From a virus: DNA of 43,556 nucleotides. A program made the position numbers and the translations under genes. Positions 14,795-21,270 of the stretch are shown piece by piece (the first letter of the stretch is position 1; every line of letters starts with the position of its first letter). The notes under the pieces were generated by a model. It was not told the origin of the DNA and did no database searches. It worked only from the letters and a program-made list of their open reading frames with translations. The stretch is taken from positions 1-43,556 of the IMG/VR virus record IMGVR_UViG_3300045741_000256; one strand, given 5' to 3'.

Positions 14795-15691
14795 ATGGTT
14801 ATTTACTTGGCTTCTGAAGCACCGTATCGTGAAGTTGATGTCATTCCTACGGGTATGCCTAATTTGGACCGTTCTACGGGCATTGGTGGCGTTCCTACGC
14901 GAAGAATCACTGAAATCTATGGCCATAAGTCAGTCGGCAAGAGTACCCTTGCTCTTCAACTTGTGGCTCAAGCTCAAAAGGAAGGAAGGAAATGTTTATG
15001 GCTCGATCAGGAGTTTACTTTTGATTTTGGTGCCTATGCTACAGGCTTAGGCGTTAATATGGAGAAACTATTCTTTGTACGAGAACAAATTGCTGAAGAT
15101 GCACTAGATGATGCGCTCTCTTTCGCGGCGAAAGAAAAAAATAGTCTGATTGTTATTGATTCTATTGGAGCACTACATCCTAGAGTCGAAGCTGAGAAGT
15201 CTTCAGACGGCAAAACCATTGGTAGTCAGTCAAAACTTGTTTCAACATTCTGTCGGAGGATTGTACCGATACTCATGGTGCAAAATCATGCACTATTTGT
15301 TATTAACCACTCTTTTGCTGATGTTATGGGACATGGAGTTGAAAAAACTTCAGGGGGAGCTAAATTGGACTACCACAAGGCATTGTCCATACGCCTCAAA
15401 AATTCGTTTGGAAAGGCTGTTAAACGCGCCTCAGATGGTGCAAAAATAGGTATTGTCATTGAGGCTGAGATTATGAAGAATAAGATGGCTGCCACACAAG
15501 GGAGTAAAATAGATTTAATGATGATTCCTGGCCAAGGGTTTTCTATTGAGCACGATAAGCTGGCCGATATGATTGCAAGTGGGGAAGTAGTCAAAAAGGG
15601 TAACAGCTTCTTTCGCGGCGAAACAAAACTTGGTGTCGGCATGAAAGCTGCTCGTCAATTCCTCAAAGATGAAACCGCAAAAACAGCCTAG
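14795..15691 (+). CDS. recA: RecA-type recombinase
   Basis: This 298-residue ATP-dependent strand-exchange protein has the Walker A motif GHKSVGKST (residues 43-51), Walker B SLIVIDSIGAL (D122), and the RecA-style YGHKS entry after a PTGMPNLD start. It is shorter than cellular RecA (about 350 residues) because the C-terminal domain is reduced, as is usual for phage RecA-like proteins. Cytoplasmic; with the SSB-like and NinG-like proteins it gives a phage recombination set. Two TTTCGCGGCGAAA palindromes lie in the gene. Confidence 0.9.
   Translation: MVIYLASEAPYREVDVIPTGMPNLDRSTGIGGVPTRRITEIYGHKSVGKSTLALQLVAQAQKEGRKCLWLDQEFTFDFGAYATGLGVNMEKLFFVREQIAEDALDDALSFAAKEKNSLIVIDSIGALHPRVEAEKSSDGKTIGSQSKLVSTFCRRIVPILMVQNHALFVINHSFADVMGHGVEKTSGGAKLDYHKALSIRLKNSFGKAVKRASDGAKIGIVIEAEIMKNKMAATQGSKIDLMMIPGQGFSIEHDKLADMIASGEVVKKGNSFFRGETKLGVGMKAARQFLKDETAKTA
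15121..15133. repeat. TTTCGCGGCGAAA palindrome, copy 4
   Basis: Within recA, G at the centre, read as FAAK. Confidence 0.9.
15611..15623. repeat. TTTCGCGGCGAAA palindrome, copy 5
   Basis: Within recA, read in a different frame as FRGE. Confidence 0.9.
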
Positions 15692-15824
15692 GTCTTGGTC
15701 ATTCTGCGAGAAGTGCGAAAAGGCATACACATTTGTTTCTTGTCGAGTCACAAAAGCAGACAGAACTAACTGGTGTCTGCATTGTATTGTTATTGACGAA
15801 AGAGAGTTATCCACAACACAATAA
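15669..15824 (+). CDS. Zinc-ribbon mini-protein overlapping recA end
   Basis: This 51-residue ORF overlaps the end of recA by 23 nt. It has FCEKC (C13, C16) and WCLHC (C36, C39), a standard two-knuckle zinc ribbon. Its reading frame carries a DnaA box (15807-15815) near the stop, and the hairpin at 15823-15842 overlaps its stop codon. Probably binds nucleic acid or a partner of RecA; inference only. Confidence 0.5.
   Translation: MKPQKQPRSWSFCEKCEKAYTFVSCRVTKADRTNWCLHCIVIDERELSTTQ
15807..15815 (+). promoter_or_regulatory. DnaA box
   Basis: Perfect TTATCCACA in the last codons of the zinc-ribbon gene, about 60 nt before the next promoter. Confidence 0.45.
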
Positions 15825-15842
15825 TGGCTCAACAAAGCCATT
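15823..15842 (+). terminator. Hairpin after the recA operon, possible terminator
   Basis: AATGGCT (15823-15829) pairs with AGCCATT (15836-15842) around CAACAA. The following bases are T/A rich (TCTATATT) but not a clean T-run, so termination may be partial. Confidence 0.4.
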
Positions 15843-15871
15843 TCTATATTAAAATTTGATGAAAACCCAAT

Positions 15872-15899
15872 TTGACCTTTTTTCACCTGTTGCTATCAT
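15872..15899 (+). promoter_or_regulatory. Promoter of the secreted-protein gene
   Basis: TTGACC (15872-15877), 16-bp spacer, TG-extended TATCAT (15894-15899). A purine run (AAAGGGAGGGGG) lies about 22 nt before the ATG at 15945, rather far to be a Shine-Dalgarno. Confidence 0.55.
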
Positions 15900-15944
15900 T
15901 AAACTATTATTAAAGGGAGGGGGTCTCTCTTAATCAATTTATAC

Positions 15945-16631
15945 ATGAAAACAGTAAAACTGAGAACCGCTCTTATTGGTTTAATCATAGTTGCGATTGC
16001 GGGGTATGTAGCTGGCATTGCACTAGCCGCTAACGCCGCAACTGCAAGTATCACCGCTAATGCTTCTGACACATTGGCCGCTATCTGTGCAAGGCTTGCG
16101 GGTGTTGTCGTGCCGCCAGTGGTTACTCCCCCAGTCGTACCCCCTGTTACTCCTCCGGTTACGCCGCCAGTTGTTCCACCAACAACCGGAGGCATTTCTC
16201 TCTCTAATGTTTACATTACGGGGTATGCCGATGGAGATAACACACCACCGGGATCGCCCGAGACGTACCTGAATGGAATTAGTGGTACAGCAAAGGGGGA
16301 TTGTACCTATAACAACCCAACGACAATGGCAGTGGGACACGTAATTACAAACGGAAAAGATGTTGGAGACTTTGCCTACGGAACTAAGTTCTATGTACCA
16401 GAACTTCAATGTTACTTCTCTGCCCAGGATACGTGCGGCGATGGTCCTACACCTCAGAACCAGCCTTGCCACTCACTCAAAACAGCCGACAAGGGCGCAA
16501 CACTATGGCTAGATGCTTATGTAGGACCAAAAGGAACTGCATCTTGTGAGGAGGCGATGACCAAGCTCTACAGTGTCGTTCAGAACCCGGTAGCTGGTCT
16601 TCCGGTCAAACAGGGGAACATTTGTAAGTAG
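15945..16631 (+). CDS. Exported protein with Pro/Val linker and double-psi barrel-like domain
   Basis: This 228-residue protein has a signal or anchor sequence (residues 8-29, ALIGLIIVAIAGYVAGIALA), a Pro/Val/Thr linker (57-80, repeats of PPVVTPPVVPP type) and a C-terminal Cys-rich domain. The domain shows GTKFYVP (146-152), DTCG (162-165) and LDAYVG (189-194), the order seen in 3D-type double-psi beta-barrels used by wall-active enzymes such as MltA- and Rpf-related proteins. It has its own promoter and terminator, so it behaves as an independent cargo gene. A role at the cell wall or in superinfection exclusion is inference. Confidence 0.7.
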   Translation: MKTVKLRTALIGLIIVAIAGYVAGIALAANAATASITANASDTLAAICARLAGVVVPPVVTPPVVPPVTPPVTPPVVPPTTGGISLSNVYITGYADGDNTPPGSPETYLNGISGTAKGDCTYNNPTTMAVGHVITNGKDVGDFAYGTKFYVPELQCYFSAQDTCGDGPTPQNQPCHSLKTADKGATLWLDAYVGPKGTASCEEAMTKLYSVVQNPVAGLPVKQGNICK

Positions 16632-16645
16632 TTTTACAGGTAGAA

Positions 16646-16678
16646 CAAACGCCCCGCCTACAAGCGGGGTTTTTGTTT
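16646..16678 (+). terminator. Rho-independent terminator
   Basis: CCCCGC (16652-16657) pairs with GCGGGG (16664-16669), flanked by AAAC/GTTT and followed by TTTTT. It ends the secreted-protein gene just before the replication promoter. Confidence 0.85.
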
Positions 16679-16680
16679 AG

Positions 16681-16689
16681 TTATCCACA
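16681..16689 (+). promoter_or_regulatory. DnaA box
   Basis: Perfect TTATCCACA between the terminator and the replication-operon -10 box. Confidence 0.55.
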
Positions 16690-16702
16690 TTTTTGCACAT
16701 CT

Positions 16703-16728
16703 GTTACCTTGTAACCTCATGCTATCTT
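16703..16728 (+). promoter_or_regulatory. Replication-operon -10 box with GTTAC-N3-GTAAC operator
   Basis: The palindrome GTTAC-CTT-GTAAC (16703-16715) sits where a -35 would be, and a TG-extended TATCTT follows at 16723-16728. No good -35 exists, so an activator bound at the palindrome may be needed, or a repressor sits there. The half-sites match those upstream of the large terminase. The -10 ends 8 nt before an ATG at 16737. Confidence 0.5.
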
Positions 16729-16736
16729 AATCAGAT

Positions 16737-16808
16737 ATGAGTCTGACTCTCAAGCTTAATCACGACCACAGGTGTTGTCAGACTCCCTGTGGTCTTTATT
16801 GCGCTTGA
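16737..16808 (+). CDS. Possible 23-residue leader peptide
   Basis: A short ORF from the predicted transcription start to a TGA 2 nt before the initiator ATG. It encodes five cysteines' worth of unusual text (HDHRCCQTPCGLYC) over two interleaved inverted repeats. Translation of it could decide which hairpin forms. It may equally be an untranslated leader. Confidence 0.35.
   Translation: MSLTLKLNHDHRCCQTPCGLYCA
16739..16794 (+). promoter_or_regulatory. Interleaved inverted repeats: candidate RNA switch
   Basis: Two perfect 9-bp pairs are interleaved: GAGTCTGAC (16739-16747) with GTCAGACTC (16777-16785), and GACCACAGG (16764-16772) with CCTGTGGTC (16786-16794). The order A-B-A'-B' means the two stems compete, since A' and B' touch and leave no linker for a pseudoknot. 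The element ends 16 nt before the initiator ATG at 16811. Confidence 0.55.
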
Positions 16809-16810
16809 GT

Positions 16811-17503
16811 ATGAAATACGAGAAAGGTTCATTCTTAGTAGTTCCAAATAAAAAAACACTCGAAGGTCTTGATGTTCATGCACAGGTTGTTTATTTTTGG
16901 CTATGTGATTTTTCCGATGAAAACGGAGAATGTTTTCCTAGTAGGTCTACTTTAGCTGAACTTGGAAATATTTCTCTTAGTTCCGTTGATAAGGCTCTCA
17001 CAATTCTCGAAACCACAGGACTTATCGTAAAATTCAAAAGATTCTACGAGCAAGCTCCCACTTCAAACATGTATCAGCTTAATATTGTCCAGGGGGGTAG
17101 CGTTTTAGGGACGCTAGGTAGCGTGCCACAGACGCTAGGGGTAGCGTCCCAGAAACGCACTAACTCAACCCAGTATTTAACTCAATCCATTAACTCTGGC
17201 AATTCTGAAGAATTGCAGATAGTAAGTGTGGAACCCGAAGAGAAGAAATCCACCAGAAAGGATACAGCGTACCTAGCGGTTTTCGCATTGTGGGGTAACT
17301 ACCCCGCCAACTGGCGAATGAATAAGACTCAGATACAGGCCGCTAAGAACCTCCTTACCGAACAAACCCTCGATGGTGCCGCCCAAGCGTTACGTTTCGC
17401 AGCGAAATTTAAGGACGACCCATTCTGCCCTGAAGTCCTTTCTCCCTATGACCTTGACTCAAAGTGGGTGAAATTATTAGCCTTTAAGCGAAAAAGAGCA
17501 TGA
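16811..17503 (+). CDS. Replication initiator (phage O-like, winged helix)
   Basis: This 230-residue protein has an N-terminal winged helix-turn-helix (residues 20-75, with CFPSRSTLAELGNISLSSVDKAL), typical of phage replication initiators. A linker (90-160) is encoded by DNA with five alternating TAGCGT/ACGCTA hexamers, then comes a C-terminal domain (165-228) with DnaD/O-like helical character. In lambda the O gene also contains the origin iterons in its middle, so this layout supports the call. I chose the ATG at 16811; the longer frame to 16772 runs through the hairpin leader. The gene carries a TTTCGCAGCGAAA palindrome. Confidence 0.75.
   Translation: MKYEKGSFLVVPNKKTLEGLDVHAQVVYFWLCDFSDENGECFPSRSTLAELGNISLSSVDKALTILETTGLIVKFKRFYEQAPTSNMYQLNIVQGGSVLGTLGSVPQTLGVASQKRTNSTQYLTQSINSGNSEELQIVSVEPEEKKSTRKDTAYLAVFALWGNYPANWRMNKTQIQAAKNLLTEQTLDGAAQALRFAAKFKDDPFCPEVLSPYDLDSKWVKLLAFKRKRA
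17098..17147. other. Iteron cluster, candidate origin of replication
   Basis: Five hexamers alternate in orientation: TAGCGT at 17098, 17119 and 17142; ACGCTA at 17111 and 17132. Centre spacings are 13, 8, 13 and 10 bp. The next 50 bases are A/T richer, as expected for an unwinding element. The cluster lies in the linker-coding part of the initiator gene, as in lambda-type origins. Confidence 0.6.
17395..17407. repeat. TTTCGCAGCGAAA palindrome, copy 6
   Basis: Within the initiator gene, read as FAAK. Confidence 0.9.
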
Positions 17504-17844
17504 AAAACGATTTTGAAGACACTAAGCAGGATAAGTGGGAACCTACCTCGAAAGAAATGGATGACCTTGAGCTTGCCTTAAAGGATTTCCCTCAAAAAGA
17601 AATTAGAGGTCGCCTAAAAAGCCCTTTTGACCAATATCTGAAGTTTCTTGGAGTAATTAGATTCGGAGAATACGTTGAGCCAATATGTCGTGATGTTTCA
17701 GGTCATACACGCCTTTCAAAGATAAATGCTCGTCTTGAGTACCGCCAAGCTAAAAGGGATGAGAGGTTTTTTCAGAAGTTTCCTGAAGAACGAATCGCTC
17801 TCGTTAATAGCATGAAGAGCTTAATGGCATCGAAAAAAGTATGA
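17500..17844 (+). CDS. Small charged replication-operon protein
   Basis: This 114-residue soluble protein is rich in Lys, Arg, Glu and Asp. Its start overlaps the initiator stop (ATGA) and its end overlaps the next start, so the three are coupled. Position after an O-like initiator suggests a helicase-loader or accessory role, like lambda P, but it is much smaller than P and has no clear motif. Confidence 0.6.
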   Translation: MKNDFEDTKQDKWEPTSKEMDDLELALKDFPQKEIRGRLKSPFDQYLKFLGVIRFGEYVEPICRDVSGHTRLSKINARLEYRQAKRDERFFQKFPEERIALVNSMKSLMASKKV

Positions 17845-18269
17845 CCCCCTCAAACACAATCCTCGTTAGAGCCGCCAAGTGCTTTGTTTCAGCTCGTCAG
17901 GGACTGATTGAAGGCGCAAGTCTTCTCCACGAAATATCCACAAAGGGATTATGGAAAGGAGAATATGGCTCATTTGGTGAATATCTTGAGAGGGAGTGCC
18001 AAATTTCACAGTCTTTCGCAGCGAAACTCATCAAAGTCTACGACACCTACGCTATTCAAGGGCAAGTCTCTCCTGAAAAGTTAAAGGAGATTGATTCAGA
18101 GAAGCTATACCTCGCAATCGGACTTCCTGGCTCGGCAGGAGACAGACTAGCGCGTGCAGAGACCCTTTCTCGTTCCGAGCTAAAAGCAGAACTTGCCTCT
18201 GATGAAAACGGAGACTGCCAACATGAAAGTATCATTAACATTTGCGCCGCGTGCCACGCCCGAGTCTAG
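17841..18269 (+). CDS. Helix-turn-helix-like protein with C-terminal Cys pair
   Basis: This 142-residue protein has KGLWKGEYGSFGEYLERECQIS then QSFAAKLIKVY (residues 33-66), which looks like a ParB- or Spo0J-style helix-turn-helix core without the nuclease-like N-terminus. The C-terminus has CQHES...CAACHA, a probable zinc site. It carries a 13-bp palindrome in the helix-turn-helix codons. I recall the central pattern from other phage-related proteins but know no role. Confidence 0.55.
   Translation: MTPSNTILVRAAKCFVSARQGLIEGASLLHEISTKGLWKGEYGSFGEYLERECQISQSFAAKLIKVYDTYAIQGQVSPEKLKEIDSEKLYLAIGLPGSAGDRLARAETLSRSELKAELASDENGDCQHESIINICAACHARV
18014..18026. repeat. TTTCGCAGCGAAA palindrome, copy 7
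   Basis: Within the helix-turn-helix-like gene, read as FAAK. Confidence 0.9.
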
Positions 18270-18270
18270 T

Positions 18271-18786
18271 ATGGCCACCAAACGAACAAAAAGGGGTGTA
18301 GGACGAAAGAAGACTAATCTTTCGATATCTGATACCAAAAGAAAATTTGATGTCCCTGTGACCGCCTGGATGCGTTACAAGAACCCTATCCAAAAAGGCA
18401 TCCTGTGGTACTTGTTTTCAATAGCCATTCGTAAACGAGATGTTGCAAAATACGGAACTTGTATTTCTTGTGGGAAAAGAATCACCGTTGAGACTTCCGA
18501 CTGCGGTCATTTTATCCCCGCTGCTTCATGTGGAAGGGATTTACTTTTCAATCCGTATAACAACAATGCTGAATGTACCCAGTGCAATGCCTGGGATGAA
18601 CTTCATCTTTTTGGATACGCAAAAGGGCTTGATAACCGTTATGGTGTTGGGACAGCTGAGATGCTTTTGGCGCAACATCGTCACTTGAAATACATGGAAC
18701 CTACTGAGAAGCTCAAGGCTAACAAGGATTTTTCAGCCAAAGAATACGAAGAAAAGATTACCCACCTCAAGTTACATGGCCTATGA
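18271..18786 (+). CDS. ninG: NinG/Rap-like recombination protein
   Basis: This 171-residue protein has CISCGKR (about residues 64-70) and, after a short gap, DCGHFIPAASCGRDLLFNPYNNNAECTQCNAW, the cysteine and histidine pattern of the NinG (Rap) family. In lambda NinG is a Holliday-junction-type structure-specific endonuclease that aids RecA-dependent recombination. The ATG at 18271 follows the previous stop by one base (TAGTATG); a longer frame runs into the preceding gene. It ends in an ATGA overlap with the first glycosyltransferase, which ties the glycan island to the replication operon. Confidence 0.8.
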   Translation: MATKRTKRGVGRKKTNLSISDTKRKFDVPVTAWMRYKNPIQKGILWYLFSIAIRKRDVAKYGTCISCGKRITVETSDCGHFIPAASCGRDLLFNPYNNNAECTQCNAWDELHLFGYAKGLDNRYGVGTAEMLLAQHRHLKYMEPTEKLKANKDFSAKEYEEKITHLKLHGL

Positions 18787-19877
18787 AAGTAGCCCTGTTG
18801 TTCGTGTGTCTTAATCCGCGCTACTGGCCGTTTCTCAAGAACATCAGTGAGGATGTCGATAAGCACTTTCTCAAGAATCACCAGGTAGATAAATTTGTGT
18901 GGACTGATGTGCCTGAAATTGGCTCTAAAGAATACGATGCCGTCCTTGCCGGACTCAACCCCGCTGAAAACATAGCTGCCCGAATCCGCGAACTGAATGC
19001 ACTCTTGCCGACTGCCGCTGATCCACAAGCTGTCAATCTTGAAATGCTGGCTACTCAAAAACTGGACTCCCGAGAGTCAATCGACGAGGCAATCAAGTTC
19101 CTTAGAGAGAAGAACAACTTCACCATCATTCCTACAGGACCCTCAGAGTGGCCGCTACCGACTCTGATGCGCTACCACCTATTTCTACAGGAGGAAGAAA
19201 AGCTCAAGGAGTACGACTACATCTTTTACCTCGATGCAGATATGCGAATGGTTGGGACCGTTGGTGATGAGATTCTTGGAAATGGCCTCACGATGGCGCA
19301 GCACCCAATGTACGCCCTGGCACGTCGCTACATCCCGCCGTATGAGCCAAACCCAAACTCCACAGCGTTCATACCGCGATTCGGCAGAATCCAGGCAAGC
19401 CAGGGAACTCCCTACTTCGATCCTCTCTACGCAGCTGGCGGTTTCCAAGGTGGCAGATCGGCTGACTTCATCACGGCAATGTGGGCAATGAAGCGCAACA
19501 TCGACAAGGATTTCCACAACATCAACTACACCGCCATTTGGAACGACGAGTCCCACTGGAACAAGTACCTTTCAGAGCACCCACCAGTGGTTGTCTTGGA
19601 CCCAGGATATATCTACCCAGATTCACTCATCAACGAGTACTACATCCCAACCTGGGGCCGCAACTACGAACCAAAGATAATCACCCTCACCAAGAAGTTC
19701 TCCCTATCTCCACAGGGAATGGACGCTCTCAAGAAGATGGTTGGTCCTGTCACTGACAGTCCCTTTATTTGTCCAACGTGTGGTAGTTCAATCGTTGACC
19801 CAAAGATACGAGTCACCAAAGTTAATAAGTGTGGTGGCTCTGGTGGGCCACACGAAGTCGAAGGAGTACTGATATGA
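18783..19877 (+). CDS. Family 6 glycosyltransferase (ABO blood-group type) with zinc-ribbon-like tail
   Basis: GT6 enzymes move Gal or GalNAc in alpha-1,3 linkage onto an acceptor sugar; the human members make A and B antigens. The match rests on WPLPTLMRYHLF (residues 123-134), YIFYLDADM with DAD at 151-153 in the metal-binding DxD place, YAAGGFQGG (216-224) and WNDESHWNKYL (253-263), all in the family's order. It has DAD where most bacterial relatives I know of have NxN. At 364 residues it is longer than bacterial GT6 (about 250) because of an insert at roughly 50-118 and a C-terminal tail with CPTCG (330-334) and C350. Soluble, no signal. The codon use looks more G/C rich than the following gene. 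Confidence 0.8.
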   Translation: MKVALLFVCLNPRYWPFLKNISEDVDKHFLKNHQVDKFVWTDVPEIGSKEYDAVLAGLNPAENIAARIRELNALLPTAADPQAVNLEMLATQKLDSRESIDEAIKFLREKNNFTIIPTGPSEWPLPTLMRYHLFLQEEEKLKEYDYIFYLDADMRMVGTVGDEILGNGLTMAQHPMYALARRYIPPYEPNPNSTAFIPRFGRIQASQGTPYFDPLYAAGGFQGGRSADFITAMWAMKRNIDKDFHNINYTAIWNDESHWNKYLSEHPPVVVLDPGYIYPDSLINEYYIPTWGRNYEPKIITLTKKFSLSPQGMDALKKMVGPVTDSPFICPTCGSSIVDPKIRVTKVNKCGGSGGPHEVEGVLI

Positions 19878-20542
19878 CCATCTCAGTGATAATTCCGAGT
19901 TACAACCAACAAGAGTACCTTGCGGATTGTATTGAGTCTGTACTCACACAGACGATAAAACCTTACGAGATTATTGTGGTCGATGATGGCAGTACCGATA
20001 ACTCTTTGGAGATTGCTCGTAAGTATCCCGTTACTGTAGTTTCGCAGCGAAACAAGGGCCTGTCTGCCGCTAGAAACACTGGCATAATGAACTCTTCCGG
20101 AGACTACATTTTGCCGCTAGACGCTGACGACATGCTGATGGAAAACTGCATAGAAGTAATGACGAAGGCAATCAACGAAACCAAGTGCGACATTATCGCG
20201 CCATCGTTCAAGGAATTTGGTGTACGAAATCAACCCCTGATTCTTACAGGAATGCCCACTCTCGAAGATTTCAAGACTGCAAACAGACTCCCGTACTTCT
20301 GCGCCATCAGGCGTTCTGCTCTTCTCGAATGTGGTGGTTACTCTCCCCGTATGACCTGGGGTTGGGAAGATTTCCACATTTGGTTCGATCTCATTACTAG
20401 AAATAAATCAATTTGCATTATTCAAATCCCATTAGTCCTGTATCGCACAAAGGCGCAGTCAATGATTCATGTCGCTAATGCACATGCCGCTGAACTACAC
20501 GCGCAGATTATTAAAGACTTCCCTAGCGTTTTCTCAGTATGA
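19874..20542 (+). CDS. Family 2 glycosyltransferase
   Basis: This 222-residue GT-A enzyme transfers a sugar from a nucleotide donor with inversion. It shows the GT2 start SVIIPSYNQ, VVDDGSTDNS (residues 36-44), LSAARNTG and LDADD (82-86) for nucleotide and metal binding, and WGWEDFHIW as the ED acceptor/base motif. The ATG at 19874 overlaps the GT6 stop (ATGA) and has an AAGGAG 8 nt upstream. It carries a 13-bp palindrome read as SQRN. No membrane helix, so it is a soluble or peripheral enzyme. Confidence 0.9.
   Translation: MTISVIIPSYNQQEYLADCIESVLTQTIKPYEIIVVDDGSTDNSLEIARKYPVTVVSQRNKGLSAARNTGIMNSSGDYILPLDADDMLMENCIEVMTKAINETKCDIIAPSFKEFGVRNQPLILTGMPTLEDFKTANRLPYFCAIRRSALLECGGYSPRMTWGWEDFHIWFDLITRNKSICIIQIPLVLYRTKAQSMIHVANAHAAELHAQIIKDFPSVFSV
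20040..20052. repeat. TTTCGCAGCGAAA palindrome, copy 8
   Basis: Within the first GT2 gene, in a different frame (SQRN), showing that DNA rather than protein sequence is conserved. Confidence 0.9.
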
Positions 20543-21270
20543 AAATATCCGTAGTAATTCCATGCCACCAAATGGAAAACTGGCAATTCTTTCTAAAGAG
20601 GAGCATTGAGAGTGTGAAAAATCAGTCTTTCAAAGATTATGAAATAGTCATTTCTGATGACTCAGGAGTTGATGACAGAAAATTGATGGAATTTTTGTGG
20701 AATGAAATTGACATTGGGCCATTTACGTGGGCTCAAAGAGTAAAAGGTGAACTTAAGGGTATGGCTCGAAACTCTAACAGAGCTATAAAATATGCTAGGG
20801 GAGAGCTGATAAAAATACTGTACATGGATGATTACCTAGCTCACGAAAATTCTCTACAAATGATTGTTGATAAATTCAAAGAAAATGATACTTGGCTCGT
20901 AACAGGGTGTATACATCAAGATAAAACAAATCAACTTACAAACCCACATGTGCCTACATATTCAGAAGAGATATACACAGGTAAAAATACTATTGGCTCT
21001 CCAAGCGTGCTAACATTTAAGCGTGAAAGAGGACTCTTATTTGATGAACGTCTTAGTTGGTTGCTCGATTGCGACCTCTACAAGCGTTACTTTGACGCTT
21101 ATGGTAGACCCAAAATCCTCGACGACATCAACGTGGTCATCGGACTCCATGATGGTCAAACCTCAAATCTTATGAGCTACGCTGATAAGTCTCTTGAGCA
21201 CGGATTAGTTATGGGAAAACATTATAAGGGTGAAACTAAAGTTAAAGAGATGTACAAGTATGAAAACTAA
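20539..21270 (+). CDS. Family 2-like glycosyltransferase
   Basis: This 243-residue protein begins KISVVIPCHQM and has EIVISDDSG (residues 35-43) and ILYMDDYL (about 93-100) in place of the usual DxD. The ends of the domain differ from the neighbouring GT2 and the DNA is visibly more A/T rich in its first two-thirds, suggesting separate acquisition. It starts in the codon after the previous stop (AGTATG overlap) and its end overlaps the next start. Likely a GT2 member; donor and acceptor unknown. Confidence 0.75.
   Translation: MKISVVIPCHQMENWQFFLKRSIESVKNQSFKDYEIVISDDSGVDDRKLMEFLWNEIDIGPFTWAQRVKGELKGMARNSNRAIKYARGELIKILYMDDYLAHENSLQMIVDKFKENDTWLVTGCIHQDKTNQLTNPHVPTYSEEIYTGKNTIGSPSVLTFKRERGLLFDERLSWLLDCDLYKRYFDAYGRPKILDDINVVIGLHDGQTSNLMSYADKSLEHGLVMGKHYKGETKVKEMYKYEN

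Noticed and set aside
15899-16195. Gly/Thr-rich minus-strand ORF
   Set aside because: It is the antisense shadow of the Pro/Val linker and signal peptide of the secreted protein.
8250-16728. TGCTATC as a phage-specific promoter word
   Set aside because: It occurs at three promoters but also at 11463 and 12604 inside genes, so it is better described as a TG-extended -10 box.
16739-16794. H-type pseudoknot
   Set aside because: The two 3' arms touch, leaving no nucleotides to cross a 9-bp stem, so both full stems cannot form together. Competing hairpins fit better.
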